Assembly: GCA_949298535.1 (NCBI GenBank)
Contig: CASFXA010000130.1
Coordinates: 1-36,955, forward strand
Origin: an uncultured Oscillospiraceae bacterium
GTDB taxonomy: Bacteria; Bacillota; Clostridia; Oscillospirales; Ruminococcaceae
Length of the DNA stretch: 36,955 bases
Reading direction: 5' to 3'
Below, in pieces: positions 16,479 through 24,469 of this stretch. Below the pieces are notes generated by a model, which saw nothing but the letters and a program-made list of their open reading frames with translations, ran no database searches and was not told the origin of the DNA. A program made the translations under genes and the position numbers. Position 1 is the first letter of the stretch. Every line of letters starts with the position of its first letter.

Positions 16479-17423
16479 ATGAAAAAAGAAACAATCCTTT
16501 ATCCTTCCTCCAATGGGCGAAGCCGCATTTCCGCCAAGCTGTTTCTTCCCGAAGAAGACGTTCCACTCAAGGGCGTGGTGCAGATCAGCCACGGTATGTG
16601 CGAATATATGGGGCGCTATCTCCCTTTGGCGGAATATCTCTGTGACCGCGGTTATGCCGTCTGCGGCAACGACCATCTGGGCCATAAGAACACCGCTTTG
16701 CTCAACCGGGAGAGGCTGGGATATTTTGGAAACACAGGCAGCTGGTGCTATCTGGTGGAGGATCTGGAGCTGCTGCGGCGGGAGCTTGCCCCCCGCTTTC
16801 CCCGGTTGCCCTGGTATCTGCTGGGCCACAGCATGGGATCCTTTATCGCCCGGATGTACGTTCAGGCTTTCGGCATGAACATCACCGGTTTGATCCTCAG
16901 CGGAACCGCCGGCACGACCCCCGCGGCTCTGGCGGGAAAATCCATGGCGGCCTCTTCCATCGTTCTCCATGGTCCCCGCTATGTCTCGTGCGCAGTATAC
17001 AACGCCGCCAGCAAATCCTTTAACCGCCGTATCTCCCATCCAAAAACCTGGGCAGACTGGATCAGCCGGGATCCGGAAATTTGCGCCGCCTATGTTCAGG
17101 ACCCCTACTGCAATTTCAAGTTCTGCGTAGCAGCTTATTATGACTTATTCCAGATGCTTTTGTTATGTAACCGGAAAGAATGGTATGACGCGGTACGGCG
17201 GACCTTGCCGGTGCTGCTGCTCTCCGGAGAGGAAGATCCTGTGGGCAACTATGGCAAAGGGCCCAGAGAGGTTGCGGAAAAGCTGCAAAAACGGGGCCTG
17301 GACGACGTGACGCTGCTGCTTTATCCCGGGGGCCGTCATGAGATGTTCAATGAAATCAACCGGTTGGAGGTCTATGAGGACCTGTACCAGTGGCTGGAAC
17401 GGGAAACCACCGAAACCATCTGA
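16479..17423 (+). CDS. Alpha/beta hydrolase, monoacylglycerol lipase-like
   Basis: The protein has 314 residues of the Hydrolase_4 / lysophospholipase type. It has an oxyanion segment QISHGMCEYMGRY (36-48), the nucleophile elbow LLGHSMGS (S118), an acidic residue in LLSGEEDPVGNYGKG, and the catalytic histidine in PGGRHEMFNE. There is no signal peptide, so it acts in the cytoplasm or at the inner membrane face. It probably cleaves monoacylglycerols, lysophospholipids or similar esters. AGAGGTG lies about 5 bases before the ATG at 16479, which starts the natural N-terminus. It follows the Usp-like gene and ends at the terminator at 17458. Confidence 0.88.
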   Translation: MKKETILYPSSNGRSRISAKLFLPEEDVPLKGVVQISHGMCEYMGRYLPLAEYLCDRGYAVCGNDHLGHKNTALLNRERLGYFGNTGSWCYLVEDLELLRRELAPRFPRLPWYLLGHSMGSFIARMYVQAFGMNITGLILSGTAGTTPAALAGKSMAASSIVLHGPRYVSCAVYNAASKSFNRRISHPKTWADWISRDPEICAAYVQDPYCNFKFCVAAYYDLFQMLLLCNRKEWYDAVRRTLPVLLLSGEEDPVGNYGKGPREVAEKLQKRGLDDVTLLLYPGGRHEMFNEINRLEVYEDLYQWLERETTETI

Positions 17424-17457
17424 ACTTCCCCCTCCCTCCCGGATAAAAAACGAATCG

Positions 17458-17500
17458 AAAGTCTCCCGCTCTCAGGATTTCTGGGGCCGGGAGACTTTTT
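17458..17500 (+). terminator. Terminator of the hydrolase gene
   Basis: The stem AAAGTCTCCCG (17458-17468) pairs with CGGGAGACTTT (17488-17498) and is followed by further T. It closes the Usp-like/hydrolase transcript. Confidence 0.85.
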
Positions 17501-17503
17501 CTG

Positions 17504-17963
17504 TTTCCCATTTCTTTTCAATCAAAGGGACGAAAAAAGGCGCAGCGTACATCTGATCTCCTGGCAGTGGCCGCGGAATCAGGGGCCTTTTGCCTTTTCT
17601 CCTGACCAGTCCTCCGAAATTTTCCGGATACAGGGCCTATTCCGGCAGAATTGATGATGCGGCCTGCCTTTGGGAAGGACTGGGAGAAAAGCCGGAGCAG
17701 GTCCCTGCCAGGGAAAATGTTGTCCTTTCCCTATGAAAGACCTTGCTTTCAGAATCAATCAAAAATACCCCTCTGCCAAAGCGAGGGGTAACGCGGAGGA
17801 TGGAAAGGTTCTTTCGGTCAGAAAGTTACAGAGAACGCAAAGAAAGGGCATTTCCCGTTTCCACGGGAAATCCGTCCGTCAAAAAACCTGATGGGCTTCC
17901 CCTGTTTTCAGTTGAATCCGGAAACTTTGCCCGCCTCCCGGACCATCGGCCTTCAAAAGGGTG
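17504..17963. other. Intergenic region without a convincing gene
   Basis: Short open frames exist here (for example 17670-17891) but have no ribosome binding site, repeat-like composition and no recognisable domain. A perfect 9-bp hairpin ATTTCCCGT/ACGGGAAAT lies at 17850-17871 and is followed on the minus strand by CCCTTTCTTT, so it may be the terminator of the TRIC gene. A run of six A at 17880-17885 could be another weak minus-strand stop signal. Confidence 0.5.
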
Positions 17964-18632
17964 TTAGCCCGCCATCGTCCCGGGATGTCTTGGAATAGCC
18001 ACCGGAAGATCCCAGCGGTACCGGGCGGCCAGGAACCGGATCAGCACCACTACCCCCGCACCGGGAAACATTGCCAGGGATCCCAATACGCCTGTCAGCA
18101 TCAGATGGACAAGCGCGCCGGCGATGGAGGCAAGGGCATAGACCCTCTTCCGCAGCACCACAGGGGTGGTTCCCGCCAGAACATCCCGAAGGATCCCCCC
18201 TCCCGCGCCGGTGAGCACCGCTACAAACACCAGCAAAAAGCTGTTTTCCCCATATCCCAGTTCCGCCGCGGTGTTCACGCCCACCACGGTGAAGGCGCCC
18301 AGGCCGATGGCGTCCATCAGCTCAATAAACCGCAGGAACTGCTGGCTGCCCTCCTCCTCCAGCAGGTGGTTGTTGCGCCGTATCAGCAAAAAGACCGCCA
18401 AACTGGTGATGGCCGCCACCGTCACATAAACCGGCTTGCGGAACATACTGGGGGGAATATTGCCCAGAATCAGGTCCCGGATCAGGCCCCCTCCCACGGC
18501 GGTGCATCCCCCCAGCACCAATACGCCAAAAATATCCATTCTGCGGCGGATCGCTACTGTAGCCCCGGAAAAGGCAAAAGCGATGGTGCCAATGATCTCG
18601 GTAAAAAATATAATTTGTTGTGAAACGTTCAT
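17964..18632 (-). CDS. Trimeric intracellular cation channel (UPF0126/TRIC, YicG) family protein
   Basis: The protein has 222 residues and seven predicted membrane helices, made of two similar halves. Each half carries the family motif: CTAVGGGLIRDLILG (first) and TGAGGGILRDVLAG (second). Bacterial TRIC members form homotrimeric potassium-permeable channels; the physiological role here is unknown. AAGGAG lies 9 bases before the ATG at 18632. The frame is open 104 codons further upstream, but that part is low-complexity and unlike the family. The nearest strong minus-strand promoter is at 19017-19045, which would leave a leader of about 380 bases. Confidence 0.9.
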   Translation of the reverse strand: MNVSQQIIFFTEIIGTIAFAFSGATVAIRRRMDIFGVLVLGGCTAVGGGLIRDLILGNIPPSMFRKPVYVTVAAITSLAVFLLIRRNNHLLEEEGSQQFLRFIELMDAIGLGAFTVVGVNTAAELGYGENSFLLVFVAVLTGAGGGILRDVLAGTTPVVLRKRVYALASIAGALVHLMLTGVLGSLAMFPGAGVVVLIRFLAARYRWDLPVAIPRHPGTMAG

Positions 18633-19016
18633 AGCCCACAACTCCTTCACACGAAAATAGAACACTGCAGCGGTCAGAAATTTCTTGCAGCCCGGCGTCT
18701 TTTTAGCGCAATCCCCCGGCTGACCATCCGTTTCCGGGGCGCAGGCAGCGCCTTTTCGCTTTTTCCCTGCCCGGCGGCCATGCAAACCCAAAATGAGGCT
18801 GGAAAAGCGCAATTCCTTCGCCTGATCCGGCCAAACAGAGTCAGAACCGAAGGCCCGGGGGACGCCGTTTTTTGCGCTGCAGAACAGCTTTGGTTCTTTA
18901 CGCCGCAAACAGGCCTTGCTCCAATACATCCCATTGGGAGGCAATCAACAGTCTGATTGTAATCCTGTGAAAACCAAAAAGCAACTGTTTTATTTTTGGA
19001 TGAGAAACATTTTCTT
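18633..19016 (-). promoter_or_regulatory. Long leader region ahead of the TRIC gene
   Basis: This 384-base stretch lies between a strong minus-strand promoter and the TRIC start. Its open frame at 18674-19045 (minus) lacks a ribosome binding site and looks noncoding. I see no known riboswitch core. A weaker internal promoter nearer the gene cannot be excluded. Confidence 0.3.
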
Positions 19017-19045
19017 TGTATAGCAGCAAATGAGAAAAATGTCAA
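19017..19045 (-). promoter_or_regulatory. Strong minus-strand promoter towards the TRIC gene
   Basis: On the minus strand TTGACA (19045-19040), a 17-base spacer and TATACA (19022-19017) make a near-consensus promoter. It is back to back with the plus-strand promoter at 19049-19077, only 3 bases away, so the two may compete. Confidence 0.75.
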
Positions 19046-19048
19046 GTC

Positions 19049-19077
19049 TTGCGGCAGGGAAAAAATTGGGCTAGAAT
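19049..19077 (+). promoter_or_regulatory. Promoter of the unknown gene at 19112
   Basis: TTGCGG (19049-19054), a 17-base spacer and TAGAAT (19072-19077) place transcription near 19084. That is 28 bases before the proposed ACG start, which supports a start upstream of the first ATG/GTG. Confidence 0.55.
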
Positions 19078-19111
19078 AACTGTTATTTGAGACAGAAAGA
19101 GGGAATCTTCT

Positions 19112-19537
19112 ACGGATCGGATCAAAGATATTTACACCAGCGAGGCTTACAGCGGATTCCTCCGATATTGCGACCAGCGGGGATGGGTGGATATGGAGGA
19201 CCTCTCCAAATGTTCCTTTGAGGAACTGGGCATCGCCGCAGGATTATCGGTCACTGCAGTCAGCCGTATCCGGGCTGTTTACCGGGCTTACCAGAGACGC
19301 AGCAGCGCTTCCTCCTCTGTTTGCCCTCCCGCTTCCAGAACCTCCGCCTCTTTGGCCGCTTCCGACGGGGACTGCGCTGCGGTGAAGGCTTACTTTCAGG
19401 CAAACGCCCATAAGCTCATTCGTGTGAGCGAAGTGGTTCGGGCCACCGGATTAAAAAAATCCGCCGTATTGGCGATCCTGAACGACGCGCCCTGGTGTCA
19501 GCCGGTGGATGGCTCCACCTTCTTTTTCCGACAATGA
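19112..19537 (+). CDS. Unknown protein with a helix-turn-helix-like C-terminus; no standard start codon
   Basis: I do not recognise this protein. The frame is open from the stop at 19088 and reads TDRIKDIYTSEAYSGFLRYC, DQRGWVDMEDLSKCSFEELG and onward, which looks fully coding well before the first GTG (19187) or ATG (19193). GAGGG (19099-19103) stands 8 bases before ACG at 19112, where an ATG would be expected. Either ACG is used, the ATG was lost by mutation (or a sequencing error), or translation starts late at 19187. From ACG the product is 141 residues: an N-terminal helical region (1-65, with GIAAGLSVTAVSRIRAVYRA), a serine/alanine linker, and a C-terminal domain (90-141, IRVSEVVRATGLKKSAVLAI) resembling a winged or helix-turn-helix domain. 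It is single and lies ahead of the PTS gene. Confidence 0.55.
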   Translation, partial: TDRIKDIYTSEAYSGFLRYCDQRGWVDMEDLSKCSFEELGIAAGLSVTAVSRIRAVYRAYQRRSSASSSVCPPASRTSASLAASDGDCAAVKAYFQANAHKLIRVSEVVRATGLKKSAVLAILNDAPWCQPVDGSTFFFRQ

Positions 19538-19637
19538 TTCTTTGCCCACATGATAAAACTCTTTTGGGGGCAGACGGTTCAAAGATTTTTTCCGCGGGCT
19601 GCCGTCGGATTTTTCTGGCAGGCAGTCTGCGCTTTTT

Positions 19638-19665
19638 TTGAAATCCAGGAAAAGTATCGTATAAA
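19638..19665 (+). promoter_or_regulatory. Promoter of the PTS gene
   Basis: TTGAAA (19638-19643), a 16-base spacer and TATAAA (19660-19665) lie about 65 bases ahead of the TTG start. A run of seven T (19633-19639) just before it may belong to a weak terminator for the upstream gene. Confidence 0.5.
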
Positions 19666-19731
19666 ACAGTACCAAATTTCGGTCTTTTCTGTTACAATGA
19701 AGCCAGAGGAAGGAAAGGGGGTATCATAATC

Positions 19732-21660
19732 TTGCGGATTGTCGATTTATTGCCAGAAGCTCAGATCCGGACAGGGGTGCGGGTGAAAAACAGGGACGAT
19801 GCCCTGGAGCTGGCGGCCTGCTTGTTGGACGACGGAAAGATTCTCTCCAACAGAGAAGAATTCCTGGCCCAGGTCTTCCGCCGGGAAGCGCAGGGTTCCA
19901 CCGGAACCGGCGGCGGTCTGGCAATCCCCCATGGCCGCTGTTCCGCCGTGATGCGCCCTGCCCTGGCGGCGCTGACCATCCAGGGGGGCGTGGATTTTTC
20001 CGCCCCCGATGGGCAGCCGGTCAAACTGCTGTTTCTCATTGCGGCCCCGGATCAGGACGATCGCCTCTATCTGTCAGTTCTCAGCCATCTGGCCAGACTG
20101 CTGATGGAGGAAGAGCTGCGAAAAAAATTGGAAGAAGCGGCAAATCCGGCAGAATTTCGCCGTTTGCTGCTGGATGCGGAGTCCCCTGAGGAGGAGAAAT
20201 CTTCCCCCGATCCTTCGGTTCCTCCCCGCCGTTATCGCCTTCTGGCGGTGACCGCCTGCCCCACCGGCATCGCCCACACCTATATGGCGGCCCAGGCTTT
20301 GGAGAACGCAGCCCGGGACCTGCAGCTGTCTCTGAAGGTGGAAACCCAGGGGGCGGAGGGAGTGCGCAATGAGCTGACTCCTCTGGAGATCTCCCAGGCT
20401 GAATGTATTCTCATCGCCGCGGACAGGAACCTGCCTATGGACCGCTTCCATGGCCGCCCTGTCATTCAGGTGGGAACCGCTGACGCCATCCATCACGGCC
20501 GGGAGCTGCTACTGCAGGCGGTGGATGGGGGCGGAATGTTGCAGGAAGCCCAGCGGCCCCAGACTATCGGACTGCTGAAAAATGTTCCGGATATTCTCCC
20601 GCTCCAGCTGGAAAACCTGCCCCGCCGGTGGTATCGGTATCTGATGAACGGTGTCTCTCATATGCTCCCGTTCGTCATCGGGGGAGGAATCATCATCTCC
20701 CTCTCCTTTTTGGCTGACGCGCTGCTGGCGCCGGGGGACTCCCTGTTTACAATGGGGCAAAACTCCTCACTGGCGGATTTTTTGCAGACTGTGGGGCTGC
20801 ACGCTTTTCGGCTGATGCTCCCGGTTCTTTCCGGTTATATCGCCGTATCCATCGGCGACCGTCCGGCTTTGATGGTGGGCTTTCTGGGAGGCGCTCTGGC
20901 CAGCGCCGGCGGCTCCGGCTTCCTGGGCGCGCTGTTGGCAGGGTACCTGTCCGGCTACCTGGTGCTGCTGCTGCGGCGGTTGCTGGCTCCCCTGCCCCAA
21001 AGCGCGGAGGGGATCCGATCCATGCTCTTTTATCCCCTCCTGGGCGTCCTCTTGATCAGTTTTACCGTCACCCTTGTCATCAATCCGCCTCTGGCTGCTT
21101 TGAACGTGCTGATTACAAACTGGCTGGAGAACATCAGCGCCACCGGGGGAATCCTTCTGGGCGCCGTCTTGGCCGCCCTTATGGCCCTGGATATGGGGGG
21201 ACCCATCAACAAGGCGGTGTATCTTTTTGGCACCGCCTCCCTCCTCAGCCCCTCCGGGGGGCTGCTTCCCTCCGCCATTATGGCCGCCATCATGGCCGGC
21301 GGCATGGTGCCGCCCCTCTCCATCGCCCTGTGTGCCACTGTATTCCCCGGACGTTTCAGCTCCCAGGATCGTCAGTCGGCGCTGGCCAATTATCTGTTGG
21401 GGCTCTCCTTTGTCACTGAAGGCGCTTTGCCCTTTGCCGCGGCGGACCCCTTGCGGGTGCTGCCCAGCTGCACGGCAGGCGCCGCTGTGGCCGGCGCCTG
21501 GACCATGGCCTTTCGCTGCCGCCTTCCCGCGCCCCATGGCGGGATCTTCGTGCTGCCGGTAATGGAAAAACCCCTGATGTTTCTGGCCGCTCTCGCTCTG
21601 GGCTCAGTCACCGGCATGGCGCTGATGGCGGTGCTGAAAAAAAACGTCCATCACTGCTGA
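19732..21660 (+). CDS. fruA: PTS fructose-type transporter, fused IIA-IIB-IIC
   Basis: The protein has 642 residues and carries out phosphotransfer and uptake in one chain. IIA covers 1-150, with phosphorylated histidine H67 in GGGLAIPHGRC. IIB covers 165-270, with phosphocysteine C176 in AVTACPTGIAHTYMAAQAL. IIC covers about 290-640, with NGVSHMLPFVIGGGIIISLS and roughly nine helices. The domain order and motifs fit the fructose/mannitol-like Fru family. The start is TTG at 19732 behind AGGGGGT; no ATG or GTG is suitably placed. No 1-phosphofructokinase or DeoR-type regulator lies beside it, so the gene is an orphan, and fructose is the likely but unproven substrate. Confidence 0.92.
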   Translation: MRIVDLLPEAQIRTGVRVKNRDDALELAACLLDDGKILSNREEFLAQVFRREAQGSTGTGGGLAIPHGRCSAVMRPALAALTIQGGVDFSAPDGQPVKLLFLIAAPDQDDRLYLSVLSHLARLLMEEELRKKLEEAANPAEFRRLLLDAESPEEEKSSPDPSVPPRRYRLLAVTACPTGIAHTYMAAQALENAARDLQLSLKVETQGAEGVRNELTPLEISQAECILIAADRNLPMDRFHGRPVIQVGTADAIHHGRELLLQAVDGGGMLQEAQRPQTIGLLKNVPDILPLQLENLPRRWYRYLMNGVSHMLPFVIGGGIIISLSFLADALLAPGDSLFTMGQNSSLADFLQTVGLHAFRLMLPVLSGYIAVSIGDRPALMVGFLGGALASAGGSGFLGALLAGYLSGYLVLLLRRLLAPLPQSAEGIRSMLFYPLLGVLLISFTVTLVINPPLAALNVLITNWLENISATGGILLGAVLAALMALDMGGPINKAVYLFGTASLLSPSGGLLPSAIMAAIMAGGMVPPLSIALCATVFPGRFSSQDRQSALANYLLGLSFVTEGALPFAAADPLRVLPSCTAGAAVAGAWTMAFRCRLPAPHGGIFVLPVMEKPLMFLAALALGSVTGMALMAVLKKNVHHC

Positions 21661-21793
21661 AAAACCTTCCCTTCCTCAGGCTTTCTGAAACGCCGGGCGC
21701 AATCTTTCTTTGCCCCGGCTTGGATGAAGACCTGGGGATATTTTTCCTCCTCCTTTCCTTTTTCCAAAAGACGGGAGCCGGAAGGCCAAAATC

Positions 21794-21842
21794 TTGACAA
21801 ATGAAGGGGAAAAGTGTATTGTATTAATTGTCTACCAATTAA
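21794..21842 (+). promoter_or_regulatory. Promoter and palindromic operator of sufCB
   Basis: TTGACA (21794-21799), a 17-base spacer and TATTGT (21817-21822) form the promoter. The palindrome TTAATTG-TCTAC-CAATTAA (21824-21842) covers the expected start of transcription. A second overlapping dyad, CCAATT-N8-AATTGG, continues to about 21854. A repressor, perhaps an Rrf2/IscR-like protein encoded elsewhere, may bind here; that identity is a guess. Confidence 0.65.
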
Positions 21843-21883
21843 ATCTACAATTGGAATTCAAAAACACAGGAGGCAGCAGAAAA

Positions 21884-22612
21884 ATGCTGGAACTCAAACA
21901 CATTTCGCTGACGGTGGAGGACGGCGCTGAGCTGCTCAACGACGTCAGCTTTACCGTGGAGGATGGAAAGCTGGTGGTGATTACCGGCCCCAATGGCGGC
22001 GGAAAATCCACTTTGGCCAAGGTGATCGCCGGTATCATCACCCCTTCCTCCGGGCAGATTCTCTTTGACGGAGTGGACATCACCCACAAAAATCTCACTG
22101 AACGGGCCAGAATGGGGGTCAGCTTCGCTTTCCAGCAGCCGGTCCGCTTCAAGGGGCTGACGGTTCGGGAACTGCTGCAGCTGGCTGCCGGCGGTCAGCT
22201 CACCGACGATCAGGCTTCCGCCTATCTGTGCGAAGTAGGGCTGTGCGCCGCCGAATATATTGACCGGGAAGTGAACGCCAGCCTCTCCGGCGGCGAAATC
22301 AAACGCATCGAGATCGCCATGATTATGGCCCGGCGCACCCGGCTGTCCATCTTTGACGAGCCGGAAGCGGGGATCGATCTGTGGAGCTTCAACAATCTCA
22401 TTGATGTCTTCCATAAGCTGCGGCGGGAGCTGCAGGGATCCCTGATTATCATCTCCCACCAGGAGCGGATCCTGGATGTGGCGGACCGCATTATTGTTCT
22501 GGCCGACGGCAAGGTGGCCGCCCAGGGCTCCAAAAATCATGTGCTGCCGGAACTGCTGGGAGGCAAATGTAAATTCTGCTGCGGACAGGAGTGTATCAAC
22601 GACCATGAATGA
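21884..22612 (+). CDS. sufC: Fe-S cluster assembly ATPase SufC (SUF/SMS type)
   Basis: The protein has 242 residues and is an ABC-type ATPase that drives SufB-containing scaffold assembly in the cytoplasm. Walker A is TGPNGGGKST, the signature is SLSGGEIKRIEIA, Walker B is LSIFDEPEAGIDL and the switch histidine is in IIISHQE. After the ATPase domain it ends with KCKFCCGQEC, a cysteine cluster not found in the classical E. coli SufC and possibly a metal or cluster site. AGGAGG lies 10 bases before the ATG at 21884. Its stop overlaps the start of sufB by 8 bases. The short operon contains only sufC and sufB. Confidence 0.9.
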   Translation: MLELKHISLTVEDGAELLNDVSFTVEDGKLVVITGPNGGGKSTLAKVIAGIITPSSGQILFDGVDITHKNLTERARMGVSFAFQQPVRFKGLTVRELLQLAAGGQLTDDQASAYLCEVGLCAAEYIDREVNASLSGGEIKRIEIAMIMARRTRLSIFDEPEAGIDLWSFNNLIDVFHKLRRELQGSLIIISHQERILDVADRIIVLADGKVAAQGSKNHVLPELLGGKCKFCCGQECINDHE

Positions 22613-23522
22613 GATCACCAAAAGCCTGCTGGCGATGATCGCGGACCTGAAGGGGGAGCCGGACGGGGCTTATAATATCCGGGAGGACAGCGGCTGCGCC
22701 GGACGCCAGTCCACCGCCAATGTGGATATTGTTTCCAAAACGGACAAACCGGGCATTGACATCATCGTCAAGCCCGGCACCAAGGGAGAAAAAATTTATA
22801 TTCCCGCCTGTGTCACCCACAGCGGAGTCAACGACCTGGTTTACAACGATTTTATCATCGGGGAAGATGCCGATGTCACCATTATCGCCGGCTGCGGTGT
22901 CCACAGCGAGGGAGAGGAGGACGCCATCCACAACGGAATCCACAGCTTTGCCGTAGGCAAAAACGCCCGGGTCCGGTATGTGGAAAAGCACGTAGGCACC
23001 GGGAAGGGCACCGGCAAGCGGCTCATCAATCCTCAAACCTATCTGGTTCTGGATGAAGGCTCCTATCTGGAGATGGATACCATGCAGATCAAGGGGGTGG
23101 ATTCCACCAAGCGCATCACCAAGGCCACCGTCGCAGCGGGCGCCAAGGTGGTGGTGAAGGAAAAGCTGATGACCCATGGAGAGCAGTATGCCGAAACCGT
23201 TTTTACGGTGGACCTCAACGGGGAGGGCGCCGGAGCGGATCTGGTGTCCCGGTCCGTAGCCCGGGAACATTCCCGCCAGCTGTTCCGCTCCTGCATCAAC
23301 GGCAACGTGGCCTGCACAGGACATTCTGAATGTGACGCCATTATCATGGACCAAGGGGTGGTCAGCGCCATTCCCGAACTGACGGCCAACCATGTGGACG
23401 CCGCCCTTATCCACGAAGCCGCCATCGGAAAGATCGCCGGGGAGCAGCTGATTAAGCTGATGACCCTGGGCCTGACCACCGAAGAGGCGGAGGCCAAAAT
23501 CATTGAGGGATTCCTGAAATAA
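22605..23522 (+). CDS. sufB: Short SufB/SufD-family Fe-S assembly scaffold protein
   Basis: The protein has 305 residues, far shorter than E. coli SufB (about 495) or SufD (about 420). The beta-helix core is present (GEKIYIPACVTHSGVNDLVY, NDFIIGEDADVTIIAGCGVH). So is the end that contacts SufC: AREHSRQLFRSCINGNVACT, GHSECDAIIMD, and ALIHEAAIGKI, which corresponds to SufB HEATTSKI. The combination of one sufC and one short sufB without sufD, sufS or sufU matches the minimal two-gene SUF systems (SMS) described in anaerobes and archaea. A SufB homodimer with two SufC subunits is the expected complex. The start overlaps sufC, so the two are translationally coupled. A cysteine desulfurase must lie elsewhere. 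Confidence 0.88.
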   Translation: MNEITKSLLAMIADLKGEPDGAYNIREDSGCAGRQSTANVDIVSKTDKPGIDIIVKPGTKGEKIYIPACVTHSGVNDLVYNDFIIGEDADVTIIAGCGVHSEGEEDAIHNGIHSFAVGKNARVRYVEKHVGTGKGTGKRLINPQTYLVLDEGSYLEMDTMQIKGVDSTKRITKATVAAGAKVVVKEKLMTHGEQYAETVFTVDLNGEGAGADLVSRSVAREHSRQLFRSCINGNVACTGHSECDAIIMDQGVVSAIPELTANHVDAALIHEAAIGKIAGEQLIKLMTLGLTTEEAEAKIIEGFLK

Positions 23523-23605
23523 AACCCGCCTTTGCCCGTAACAGTCTGTTTTGTTCCTCCTGAGGCGGATTTTTCCCCCGGAAGGGATTTTATCATCAAC
23601 TGATC

Positions 23606-23652
23606 GTCCCCTGCCAGCAGCCGGCCAACTGCTGACAGGGGACTGTTTTTTT
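23606..23652 (+). terminator. Terminator of sufCB
   Basis: GTCCCCTG-C-CAGCAG pairs with CTGCTG-A-CAGGGGAC (23606-23643) with one mismatch, and seven T follow (23646-23652). Confidence 0.9.
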
Positions 23653-23767
23653 CCAATCTTTCCGCCAGGGGCAGCGCCGCCCCCTTTGGCGCAGAAGAAT
23701 CCTCAGTTCCTTCCCCTGCCGCAATCCGCCCCGGCCCCATGTGAAAGGCCCGGAGCGCAAAAGCCTC

Positions 23768-24439
23768 TCACAGCATCCGGCTGCGCAGATATTGCAGCAG
23801 CTTCTTTTCCCTGCGGGAAACCTGCACCTGGGTCATCCCCAGCCGTTTGGCTGTTTCCGTCTGGGTCATGGAGGAAAAATACCGCAGGCGGATCAGCTCC
23901 TGATCCCGGGGCTCCAGTTCGGCCAACAGCTGTTGCAACGTCAGCAAATCTGAAACCCGTTCCTCCGGCGACTCGGTGGGCAGGTCCATCTGGCCGCCTC
24001 CCTCCTCCTGTTCTGTCAGGGAAATGGGCGGGGTGGTGGCCGCGATGGCCTGGGCGATCTCCTCCGGAGACCTGTCCATAGCGCTGGCCACCTGGGAAAG
24101 GGTGGGCTCCTGCCCCATCATTCCGCTCAACCTCTCCTGGCACCGCAGCGCCTTGATTCCCAGTTCCTTCATGCTGCGGCTGACCTTGACGGTCCCTCCG
24201 TCCCGGAACAGACGGCGGATCTCTCCCAGGATCACCGGCACCGCGTAGGTGGAAAACATCACCCCCCGCTGGCAGTCAAAGGCGTCAATCGCCTTCACCA
24301 GCCCGACGCATCCCGCCTGAAACAGGTCGTCATATTCGATTCCCCGTCCCTTGAAACGGTGGGCGCAGGCGTGTACCAGCCCCAGATTCTGCTCCGCCAG
24401 TTCCCGGCGTTCCAATACCGGGGCCGTTTGTGCCGCCAT
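23768..24439 (-). CDS. sigF: Forespore sigma factor SigF (SpoIIAC)
   Basis: The protein has 223 residues and is a sigma-70 family factor of the B/F/G group. Region 2 (about 15-85) reads NLGLVHACAHRFKGRGIEYDDL and onward, and FSTYAVPVILGEIRRLFRDG is the hallmark of SigF/SigG. Region 3 covers about 90-135. Region 4 (about 165-220) includes LRYFSSMTQTETAKRLGMTQ, then VSRREKKLL. The place as third gene after spoIIAA and spoIIAB identifies it as SigF, the first compartment-specific factor of the forespore, held inactive by SpoIIAB. The gap to spoIIAB is 30 bases, with GGGGGGA before the ATG. Confidence 0.95.
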   Translation of the reverse strand: MAAQTAPVLERRELAEQNLGLVHACAHRFKGRGIEYDDLFQAGCVGLVKAIDAFDCQRGVMFSTYAVPVILGEIRRLFRDGGTVKVSRSMKELGIKALRCQERLSGMMGQEPTLSQVASAMDRSPEEIAQAIAATTPPISLTEQEEGGGQMDLPTESPEERVSDLLTLQQLLAELEPRDQELIRLRYFSSMTQTETAKRLGMTQVQVSRREKKLLQYLRSRML

Positions 24440-24469
24440 TGCCTTCCCCCCTTTTCATCCCTTGGCTTA

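Noticed and set aside
17670-17967. Two short plus-strand ORFs (from 17670 and 17743)
   Set aside because: There is no start signal or recognisable sequence, and the region contains hairpins and T runs instead.
18674-19045. 123-codon minus-strand ORF ahead of the TRIC gene
   Set aside because: It has no ribosome binding site, low-complexity composition, and starts inside the -35 region of the promoter.
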